A stretch of DNA of 32,000 bases from JAWLCQ01 sp041687095 (lineage in GTDB: Bacteria > Planctomycetota > Phycisphaerae > SM23-33): positions 1 through 32,000 of the forward strand of contig JAWLCQ010000041.1 in NCBI GenBank assembly GCA_041687095.1, written 5' to 3'. The position numbers and the translations under genes are program-made. Shown piece after piece: positions 1-6,958 of the stretch. The first letter of the stretch is position 1; each line of letters starts with the position of its first letter. The notes beneath the pieces are model-generated. The model did no database searches. It was not told the DNA's origin and saw only the letters and a program-made list of their open reading frames with translations.

Positions 1-206
1 CACCCTCAAGCGCCCCTGCCGGGGCTTGAGAAGAAGAAAGGAAGGGGGAGGGGCCCCCGGGTCCCAGCAGTGAACTGCTGGGCTATTGTCACAGCGTCCC
101 TGCCGGGACGCCCGGAGACGCGTCCCTGTCGGGACGCCTGGAGATCGGTCCCTGCCGCCCCGCGAGGTCTGAGATGTGTAGAACAACGAGGTTCGCAGAC
201 CCCCGT
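1..206. repeat. Composite palindromic repeat cluster
   Basis: The stretch is a string of short perfect hairpins. They are CTCAAGC/GCTTGAG around CCCCTGCCGGGG (13-24), CCCAGCAGT-GA-ACTGCTGGG (63-82), CGTCCCTGCCGGGACG (95-110) and CGTCCCTGTCGGGACG (121-136). It closes at 171-190 with the motif GAGATGTGTAGAACAACGAG followed by AGACCCCCG. The same closing motif ends the repeat cluster near 25,943. I see no convincing gene here; the long open frames are a by-product of high GC. I infer an interspersed repeat of planctomycete type, possibly truncated by the window edge. Confidence 0.75.
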
Positions 207-318
207 CTTCCGCCGGGCGCTCGTGCGAGCACGGCTGCAAACAGCGCAGCCGTGGCACCCGCGACGGCAACGTTGCCATGGCCTCCGCGCCATGGCCTCC
301 GCAGGGCGGTTTGGTCGA

Positions 319-347
319 TTGACGAATTCCGCAACATGGGGTACGAT
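319..347 (+). promoter_or_regulatory. Sigma-70-like promoter for the sigma factor / secretion locus
   Basis: TTGACG at 319-324 and TACGAT at 342-347 are separated by exactly 17 bases, close to the bacterial housekeeping consensus. Transcription would start near 354, about 125 bases before the preferred sigma-factor start. This argues against the upstream in-frame starts at 174 and 336, which lie before or inside the promoter. Function is inferred from sequence only. Confidence 0.6.
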
Positions 348-479
348 TGGGGTTTGGCCCTGCACGATGTGCGGGTCATCTCCGGGCTCGCAAATGGAAC
401 AGGTGCGAAGGCTGCCCATGTGCTGCGCTCGTGCGTTCCGCGCAGCGGAGTGCGACGACGTGGCGATCCGGCGGTGGCG

Positions 480-1307
480 ATGCCTGGCAGGGGAAAGAGA
501 GTCGAGCCGCAACCAGTGGACAAGCGAAAGCGACATCCTGCACCGGCGGTCCCGCCGCCCGCCCCCCCGAGCCCCGAGTTCGCCACCACGATCTGGGCGG
601 ACCTCGACCGCGTCCGCGAGGCCACGCCCGTCGAACTCCGCCAGGTGACGGGCGTGATCCTCCACCGCTACTGGCAGCCGGTGCACCACTTCCTGTGCCG
701 TCGCGGTCACGAGCCCGAGCAAGCGAAGGACCTGACGCAGGGGTTCTTTGCGGAGGTGGTGCTGGATCGCCGCCTGCTCCAGCGCGCCGACCGCACCCGC
801 GGGCGGTTCCGCACGCTGCTGTTGACGGCGTTGCAGCGGTACGTGGCGGACGTGGGACGGCGGGAGGGGGCGGCGAAGCGGCATCCGCGGGCGGGGCTCG
901 TGAGCCTGCAGCAGGTCTCCTCCGACGACTGCCTCCCCGCCCCCGACACCCTGACGCCCGAGGAGGCCTTCCACCGCGCGTGGGCGGCGGCGGTGCTGCA
1001 GGAGGTGCTGAGCGAACTCCGCACCGATCTGCTCGCCGGGGGACGCGAGGGCTACTGGCGGATCTTCGAGTCGCGGGTGGTGGACCCGATCCTCAGCGGA
1101 GCCCAGCCCGAGAGCATCGAGCACCTGGCGCGCGAGCTGGGGTTCGACGACCCCAAGCGCGTCGCCAACATCACCGTGACCGTCAAGCGCCGCTTCGCCG
1201 CGCTGCTCCGCGCCAAGGTCGCCGAGTGGTGCACCGCCGAGGCGGAGGTGGACCAGGAGATCCGCGAGTTCATCGCCATCCTGGGAGCCTCGGGCGCAGC
1301 GCGATGA
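480..1307 (+). CDS. ECF-like RNA polymerase sigma factor
   Basis: The 275-residue product looks like a planctomycete-type extracytoplasmic-function sigma factor, which would direct RNA polymerase to a dedicated promoter set. Residues about 55-125 resemble region 2: a YWQPVHHFL helix, then DLTQGFFAEVV and an arginine-rich RGRFRTLLLTALQRYVAD segment that would contact core enzyme and the -10 element. Residues about 208-250 resemble a region 4 helix-turn-helix (SIEHLARELG...VKRRFAALLR), although it is unusual and carries an extra DDPKRVAN loop. The first 35 residues are basic and proline-rich. I chose ATG 480 because the frame upstream crosses a good promoter; the ribosome site is weak. No anti-sigma factor is visible next door. 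The kinase two genes downstream is the likely partner, since sigma/kinase pairing is a known planctomycete arrangement. Confidence 0.8.
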   Translation: MPGRGKRVEPQPVDKRKRHPAPAVPPPAPPSPEFATTIWADLDRVREATPVELRQVTGVILHRYWQPVHHFLCRRGHEPEQAKDLTQGFFAEVVLDRRLLQRADRTRGRFRTLLLTALQRYVADVGRREGAAKRHPRAGLVSLQQVSSDDCLPAPDTLTPEEAFHRAWAAAVLQEVLSELRTDLLAGGREGYWRIFESRVVDPILSGAQPESIEHLARELGFDDPKRVANITVTVKRRFAALLRAKVAEWCTAEAEVDQEIREFIAILGASGAAR

Positions 1308-1368
1308 CGCCAAATCCGTACGTGCTTGTGGACGCTGGAACCCAAGCACACAGGAGCGGATACACACA

Positions 1369-1923
1369 ATGACACAGGATGGGACAGATCGGCTTCGGAA
1401 TGATGCGTTGGCCCAACTGTTCCAGTTGGCGTCGGAGGCCAGCCTCGGGGCGGACCAGGAGGCGGAACTTCGCGGGGACTCCGGGCGGGCCTTCCACGAC
1501 AGCGCGTCGCGCCCGCTGCCCATGGCCGCCGACGCGCTGGACATGCTGCCCGTGCTGTTCGGAAAGCTCCGCGAGGCGCTCCTGCCCTGTGGCGGGCGCC
1601 CCATGGGCGATCTCGTCCTCGACGCGGGGACGGACGTGGCGGCGCTGCGAAGGATCAAGGACCACGCCAAGCACCTCTCCCGCCAGCCCCAGTCCAAGAC
1701 CGCCCGCAACGCCGCCGTCGCCCTCTACTACGCCGCCATCGCCTCCGCCCTCGTCTACCACGGACAGCGGATCTCGTCGTACGGCCAGGCCGAACTGGCC
1801 CACTCGTTCGAGTCCCTGGAGGGCAAGAGCTGGCTGCCCGAGACCTTCCGCGGCCTGTTCGGGCGGGCGGTGCGGTTGTGCCGTTCCCACGGTGATACCT
1901 CGGCCGAAGGAGGCACGCCATGA
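1369..1923 (+). CDS. Unrecognised protein between sigma factor and kinase
   Basis: This encodes 184 residues with no signal peptide or membrane segment, so it is probably cytoplasmic. I do not recognise a family with confidence. Residues about 90-175 are helical in character: IKDHAKHLSR, then NAAVALYYAAIASALVYHG and a SWLPETFRGLFGRAVRLC end. It starts 61 bases after the sigma gene, with AGGAG at 1352-1356 somewhat far from the ATG. Its TGA overlaps the kinase ATG (ATGA, 1920-1923), so the two are probably translationally coupled. Its position between a sigma factor and a kinase makes a regulatory role plausible, for instance as an adaptor or anti-sigma-like partner. That is inference from context only. 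Confidence 0.75.
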   Translation: MTQDGTDRLRNDALAQLFQLASEASLGADQEAELRGDSGRAFHDSASRPLPMAADALDMLPVLFGKLREALLPCGGRPMGDLVLDAGTDVAALRRIKDHAKHLSRQPQSKTARNAAVALYYAAIASALVYHGQRISSYGQAELAHSFESLEGKSWLPETFRGLFGRAVRLCRSHGDTSAEGGTP

Positions 1924-4631
1924 GTGAGCACCCCCCGAGCCTGACCCCGCACGAAGGGCTGGACGAGACGCTGGACGTCTCCCCGGTCACCGAGAGCACC
2001 TCGACCGCCCCCACCTCCAGCGGGAGCGTGTCGCGGGAGTACGAGCAGACGGGCGCGATCGAGGATCCCTCGGGCGCCGACGAAGCGACGGTGGACTTCT
2101 CCGTCAGTTCCTCCGGGAGCGCCTGGGGGACGGGGGGGAGTTCCATGAGTTCGATCGCGAGCGTCTCGGGCACGGGCGGGAGCGGTTCGCTCCGCGACCC
2201 CAGCGCCTCGGGGACCTCCGGGGCGGTGCGGTCGGCGGGGGCGATGGACGGGCCCCCGGAGATCGCCGGGTATGACGTGATCGGGTGGGTGGGGCAGGGG
2301 GGCGTGGGGAAGGTGTGGCGGGCGGTGCAGCGGAGCACGAAGCGCCACGTCGCCCTGAAGGTCCTCGCGCCCAGCGCCCTGGGCTCGCGCAAGGCGCTGA
2401 TGCGGTTCGACCGCGAGGTCGAACTCGCCGCCCGCCTGGGCCATCCGAGCATCGTCCGCGTGTTCGACCGCGGGGTGGACCGCGGGGTGTGCTACTACGC
2501 CATGGAACTCGTCGACGGGGTGCACCTCGACGAGTACATCCGCGAGCACCAGCTCTCGCACCGGGACACGCTGGCGCTGGTCCGCACCGTCTGCCAGGCC
2601 GTCCAGCACGCCCACCAGCGCGGGGTGATCCACCGCGACCTCAAGCCCTCGAACATCCTCGTGACGGGCGAGGGGACCCCCTGCATCGTGGACTTCGGGC
2701 TCGCCAAGGCCCTGGAGCCCGACGAGAGTTCCCCCGAGGTCACCGTCGAGGGCGGGGTGAGCGGGACGCCCGCGTACATGTCGCCCGAGCAGGCCCAGGG
2801 GCACGTGGCGAAGATCGACACCCGCAGCGACGTGTTCAGCCTGGGCGTGATCCTCTACCGCCTGCTGACGGGCACGCCCCCGCACGACCTCACGGGCACG
2901 CCCTACGAGATCCAGAAACGCGTCGCCGAAACCGAGATCCGCCCCCCCCGCGAGGTCTGCCCGGCCATCGACCGCGAACTCGAGGTCCTGCTGCTCAAGG
3001 CCCTGGCGCTGGACCCGGAGGAACGCTACGCCTCCGCCGGGCAACTGGCCGAGGACCTGGACAACTACCTCAGCGGGGAGCCGCTCCTCGCCCGCCGCCC
3101 CACCGTCCTGTACGTGCTCCGCAAACGCGTCCGCAAGCACCGCGTCGCGTTCGGGGTGACCGGAGCGGTCGCCGCCGCCCTCGTCCTCTTCGCCACCTAC
3201 ACGCACGTCCGCGTCACGCAGGAGCGCGACCGCGCCGTCCTCGCCGAACGCCAGGCGGCGACCGAACGCGACAACGCCCTCGCCGCCCACCGCAAAACCC
3301 TCGCCGTCTCCTCCGTCCTCCGCAACATGCTCTGGGCCGCCAACCCCTCCTGGGCCCCCGGGCGCGAGGTCACCGTCCGCGACGTCCTCGACCGCGCCGC
3401 CGACCGCGTCGACACCGAACTCGCCGACCAGCCCGACGTCCGCGCCGAGATCCGCGACACGCTCGGCCGCACGTACCTCTCGCTCGGCCGCTACGGCGAG
3501 GCCGCCCGCCAACTCCGCGAGGTCCTCGAACACCGCCGCCGCACCCTCGGCGAGCACCACCGCCTGACCCTCCAGACCGCCAACAACCTCGCCCTCACCC
3601 TCGCCGAGACCGGCTCCTACGACGAGGCCGAAGCCCTCTACCGCGACCTGCTCACCGTCTACCGCGACCGCCTGGGCGACGAGAACCCCGAGACGCTTGC
3701 GATCCTGGGGAACCTGGCGTCGCTGCTGTACGACCTCGGCCGCTACGCCGACGCCGAGCACCTCAACCGCGGCCTGCGGGAGTCGCAGACGAAGGTCCTG
3801 GGCGCGGACGACCCGCGGACGCTGCTGACGCAGAACAATCTGGCGCTGGCGCTGTGCGAGCTGGGCCGGGCGAACGAGGCCCGCCCGCTCTTCGAGGACG
3901 CCCTCGCCCGCGCCCGCGAGCACCTGGGCACCAGCCACCCCAACACGCTGACCATCTGGGGCAACCTGGGACGGGCGATGGCCCTGCAGAACCAGCACGC
4001 CGACGCCGCCAAGCTCCTCGCCGCCGTCGCGCGCACCAAGGAGCAGGTCCTGGGCCTGGAGCACCCCGACACGCTGCTGAGCCTCACCGACTGGGCCCGC
4101 TGCCTCGTGCACCTGGGGCAGTACCCGCTGGCGGGGACGCTGCTGCAGCGGGCCCTGGACACGCAGCGCCGCGTCCTGCCCCCCGAGCACCGCCACACCC
4201 TGCGCACGCTCGCCGACCTCGCTACCGTCCACGCCGCCCAACACCGCTTCCCCGACGCCCGCACCTGCCTGCAGGAGGTCCACCAGGCGTTCCTGCGGCG
4301 GCTGGGGCCGGACCACCCCGACGTCGCCCGCATCGAGGCGAACCTGGGCAACGTGCTGCTGGCGGTGGGGGAGTACGGCGAGGCCCGCCCGCTGCTGGAG
4401 CACGCCCTGACGGTGCAGACCGCCCGCAGCGGCCGCACGCACCCCGTCACCCTCGCCACGATGCGGGCGCTGGTGCTGGTGCTCGAGCAGGCGGGCGAGG
4501 AGAATGGGGCCCGGCAACTGCGGGCGGAACTGCAGCAGGTCGGGGCGGAACTCCAGGACGGAGCGTCGCCCCTGCCCGCGGAGCAGCCCGGGCAGCGGAA
4601 CGATGGGACAGGGAAGGAGAACGAGACGTGA
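1920..4631 (+). CDS. Transmembrane Ser/Thr protein kinase with C-terminal TPR array
   Basis: The 903-residue protein has four parts. Residues 1-115 are a Ser/Thr/Gly-rich low-complexity region. Residues about 118-385 form a Hanks-type kinase domain with a glycine loop GQGGVGKV (125-132), VALK lysine (147), HRDLKPSN (238-245), DFG (258-260) and SPE (288-290), so it should be active. Residues about 409-428 form one transmembrane helix. Residues about 490-890 carry roughly nine 42-residue kinesin-light-chain-type TPRs with recurring TL...NNLALAL and A..L....L motifs. The kinase should be cytoplasmic and the TPRs on the far side of the membrane. It overlaps the upstream gene by ATGA, and its TGA shares a base with the downstream ATG (TGATG at 4629-4633). 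This ties its synthesis to that of the secretion transporter. The low-complexity N terminus is a candidate autophosphorylation region (inference). Confidence 0.93.
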   Translation: MSEHPPSLTPHEGLDETLDVSPVTESTSTAPTSSGSVSREYEQTGAIEDPSGADEATVDFSVSSSGSAWGTGGSSMSSIASVSGTGGSGSLRDPSASGTSGAVRSAGAMDGPPEIAGYDVIGWVGQGGVGKVWRAVQRSTKRHVALKVLAPSALGSRKALMRFDREVELAARLGHPSIVRVFDRGVDRGVCYYAMELVDGVHLDEYIREHQLSHRDTLALVRTVCQAVQHAHQRGVIHRDLKPSNILVTGEGTPCIVDFGLAKALEPDESSPEVTVEGGVSGTPAYMSPEQAQGHVAKIDTRSDVFSLGVILYRLLTGTPPHDLTGTPYEIQKRVAETEIRPPREVCPAIDRELEVLLLKALALDPEERYASAGQLAEDLDNYLSGEPLLARRPTVLYVLRKRVRKHRVAFGVTGAVAAALVLFATYTHVRVTQERDRAVLAERQAATERDNALAAHRKTLAVSSVLRNMLWAANPSWAPGREVTVRDVLDRAADRVDTELADQPDVRAEIRDTLGRTYLSLGRYGEAARQLREVLEHRRRTLGEHHRLTLQTANNLALTLAETGSYDEAEALYRDLLTVYRDRLGDENPETLAILGNLASLLYDLGRYADAEHLNRGLRESQTKVLGADDPRTLLTQNNLALALCELGRANEARPLFEDALARAREHLGTSHPNTLTIWGNLGRAMALQNQHADAAKLLAAVARTKEQVLGLEHPDTLLSLTDWARCLVHLGQYPLAGTLLQRALDTQRRVLPPEHRHTLRTLADLATVHAAQHRFPDARTCLQEVHQAFLRRLGPDHPDVARIEANLGNVLLAVGEYGEARPLLEHALTVQTARSGRTHPVTLATMRALVLVLEQAGEENGARQLRAELQQVGAELQDGASPLPAEQPGQRNDGTGKENET

Positions 4632-6754
4632 TGGATGGTTCAAGACCGGGGGCGCTGGCGGCGGTGCTGCTGACGCTGGCGATGGTGACGGCGGCAAGGG
4701 CGGATGACGCGGCGACCCCTGTGGGTCTGCCGGCGGTCCTGCTCGCGCAGGCGATGCCCGGTCCCGCACCCGCCGCCGAACCCCCTCCGCGCGCCGCCGG
4801 GTCCGCCGCGCCCACAGCCGCCGCTGCGCCACCCGCGCCCGCCACCGCTCCTGCGCCCACCGCGCCCGACGCCCAGGAATCCGCAACCCGCAATCCGCAA
4901 TCCGCAATTCCCCCGACGCCCGCCACGGCCCCCGCGCGCGAGGAGCGGACGTACCGCGTGTCGGCGTTCGACCTCGACTACCACGCCGCCCACCCCCAGC
5001 TCCCGCCCATCGACGCCCTCCGCCGCCTCCGCGTTCCGCTGGGGCGCGAGGGCGAGCGCTACGTCGCCCCCGGGGCGCCCGGGGCGCAGGCGGTGACGAT
5101 CACGCTCGGCCAGGCGTGGGACCCGCCCGCGGAGTTCACCGGGGCGGCGCTGCGCACGATCAACCAGGCCGTCCTGCAGGCCCTCCTGGACCGCGGGCTC
5201 GCCGGGGTCTTCGTCACCCTCCACCCGTCGGACGTGGACCCGCGGACGGGGGAGGACCGGCGTGAGGAGGGGGCAACCGCCCTCCGCGTCCGCGTCATCC
5301 CCGCCACCGTCGCGGGCGTGCGCACGGTGGCCTCGGGCAACCGCTTCTCCGCCTCCGACGCCAACGCCCTCGTCAACCATCCCCGCCACGCGCGGATCCT
5401 CGACACGTCCCCGATCCTGCCCTTCGACCCCAACGACTGCCCCCCCGGGTCCCGCTGCGACCTCGTCCGCAAGGACCGCCTCGACCGCTACGTCTACTTC
5501 CTCAACCGCTACCCGGGCAGGCGGGTGGACGTCCGCGTCCTGGCGGCCGACACGCCCACCGCCCTCGAACTCGAGTACATCATCCACGAGACCAAGCCCT
5601 GGCAGGTCTACTACTCCTGGTCCAACACCGGGACCGAATCCACCACCGAGTGCCGCCAGCGCCTCGGCGCCGTCGTCCGCCAACTCACCAACCGCGACGA
5701 CATCCTCGGAATCGACTACGTCACCGGGCGGTACGACGACATCCACGCCGTCACCGGCTACTACGAATCCCCGCTGCTGTGGTCCGTCGAGCGGATCCGC
5801 ACGCGGGTGTCGGGGCTGTACTCGGAGTACGACTCCTCGCAGTTGGGCATCCCCGGAGCGGGGTTCAGCGGGCGCGAGCGGGCCCTGGCGGGCGAGCTGT
5901 TCTGGAACTTCTACCAGCTCGACGACCTGTTCATCGACGCCATCGGGGGGCTGCGGTGGCGGCGGATCTCCGCGAACAACGACCTGGCGGATGTCCACGG
6001 GGAGGACGACGTGCTGCTCCTGTCCGCCGGGGTGCGGGCGGAGCGCTACCGCGCCACGTCCGTCCTCACCGGGGAGATCCGTACGGAGATGAGCTGCCCG
6101 TCGCTGGGGCACACCAGCGAGCGCGAGCTGGAGAAGCTCGGACGCCCCGACGTGGACGACGACTGGGTGGTGACGACGTGGAACCTGCACGCGACGTTCT
6201 TCCTGGAACCGCTGCTGGACCCGTGCTGGGAGGAGCGGGGGGGCATCGCCGCCTCGCCCCTGGTGCATGAGGCGGCGTTGAGTTTCCGCGGGCAGCAGGC
6301 GTGGGGCTCGCGGCTGATCCCGCAGGCGCAGGACGTGATCGGGGGCTTCTACTCCGTCCGCGGGTACCCCGAGGCCATCGCCTCGGGCGACAACTCCTGG
6401 GTCGCCACCGCCGAGTACCGCTTCCACCTGCCCCGCGCGCTGCGGCTGCAGGAGGGCAACGAGTTCAACGTCTTCGGAAAGCCCTTCCGCGTCTTCGCCC
6501 GCGCGGACCAGCCGTTCAGCCGCCCCGACTGGGACCTGATCCTCCGCACGTTCGTCGACGCGGGGGAGGCGTGGCAGAACGGACCGCTGTCGTTCGAGGA
6601 GCACCACCGGCTGCTGAGCTGGGGCGTGGGCGTGGAACTGCAGGTGCTGGAGTTCCTCAACGTCCGCTGCGACTGGGGCATGGCCCTGCACGACGCGCAG
6701 GACGTGGACTGCGGGCACAACGAGTTTCACATGGCGGCGACGCTGTCGTGGTGA
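4631..6754 (+). CDS. TpsB/ShlB-FhaC-type outer-membrane transporter
   Basis: The 707-residue product matches the outer-membrane partner of two-partner secretion. A signal peptide spans residues 1-24 (hydrophobic core LAAVLLTLAMVTAARA). A Pro/Ala-rich linker runs to about residue 105. Residues about 107-330 look like one or two POTRA-type domains, and the rest alternates like a beta-barrel. SVRGYPE near residue 575 matches the conserved VRGY motif of the Omp85/TpsB pore loop. The protein ends in an aromatic residue (ATLSW), as expected for a barrel signal. It is longer than typical FhaC (about 550-580 residues) because of the linker and an expanded N-terminal region. AAGGAG precedes two possible starts, GTG 4628 and ATG 4631, and both overlap the kinase stop. 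The next gene encodes the matching exoprotein, so it would thread that protein out of the periplasm. Confidence 0.88.
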   Translation: MDGSRPGALAAVLLTLAMVTAARADDAATPVGLPAVLLAQAMPGPAPAAEPPPRAAGSAAPTAAAAPPAPATAPAPTAPDAQESATRNPQSAIPPTPATAPAREERTYRVSAFDLDYHAAHPQLPPIDALRRLRVPLGREGERYVAPGAPGAQAVTITLGQAWDPPAEFTGAALRTINQAVLQALLDRGLAGVFVTLHPSDVDPRTGEDRREEGATALRVRVIPATVAGVRTVASGNRFSASDANALVNHPRHARILDTSPILPFDPNDCPPGSRCDLVRKDRLDRYVYFLNRYPGRRVDVRVLAADTPTALELEYIIHETKPWQVYYSWSNTGTESTTECRQRLGAVVRQLTNRDDILGIDYVTGRYDDIHAVTGYYESPLLWSVERIRTRVSGLYSEYDSSQLGIPGAGFSGRERALAGELFWNFYQLDDLFIDAIGGLRWRRISANNDLADVHGEDDVLLLSAGVRAERYRATSVLTGEIRTEMSCPSLGHTSERELEKLGRPDVDDDWVVTTWNLHATFFLEPLLDPCWEERGGIAASPLVHEAALSFRGQQAWGSRLIPQAQDVIGGFYSVRGYPEAIASGDNSWVATAEYRFHLPRALRLQEGNEFNVFGKPFRVFARADQPFSRPDWDLILRTFVDAGEAWQNGPLSFEEHHRLLSWGVGVELQVLEFLNVRCDWGMALHDAQDVDCGHNEFHMAATLSW
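4878..4910 (+). repeat. In-frame heptamer tandem repeat inside the transporter gene
   Basis: The unit AATCCGC is repeated as AATCCGC, AACCCGC, AATCCGC, AATCCGC and a partial AATTC. It encodes the segment around TRNPQSAIP in the linker between the signal peptide and the POTRA region. Because the unit is seven bases long, each gained or lost copy would shift the frame. A repeat of this kind is common in planctomycete intergenic DNA (recollection), so I infer insertion of an interspersed repeat into a tolerant linker. Confidence 0.7.
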
Positions 6755-6773
6755 CGGCGGCGTGACCGTTCGG

Positions 6774-6795
6774 ACGCGGGCAAAGGCGCCCGCGT
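6774..6795 (+). terminator. GC-rich hairpin between transporter and exoprotein genes
   Basis: ACGCGGGC (6774-6781) and GCCCGCGT (6788-6795) form a perfect 8-bp stem with a six-base loop, 20 bases after the transporter stop. There is no T-run, so it is not a textbook intrinsic terminator. It could attenuate transcription between transporter and exoprotein or stabilise a processed mRNA end. The remaining bases to 6958 show no clear promoter. Confidence 0.35.
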
Positions 6796-6958
6796 GTCGC
6801 AGGGGCGATGTGTCCCTGCACCCGCAGCCAGGAAGGCGGCGGGAGGCTTGGGCAAGGGGCCCGCACCATGGATGGGGACCACGAGAGAGTGACAGAGACG
6901 CGCCCGCGGACTCGAGAGCGGGACCGCGCGTGACACGATACGAGATGGAGAGACCGCG

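Noticed and set aside
174..479. N-terminal extension of the sigma factor from ATG 174
   Set aside because: The extension would cross a good promoter (319-347) and a repeat border (171-190), and its sequence has no family resemblance.
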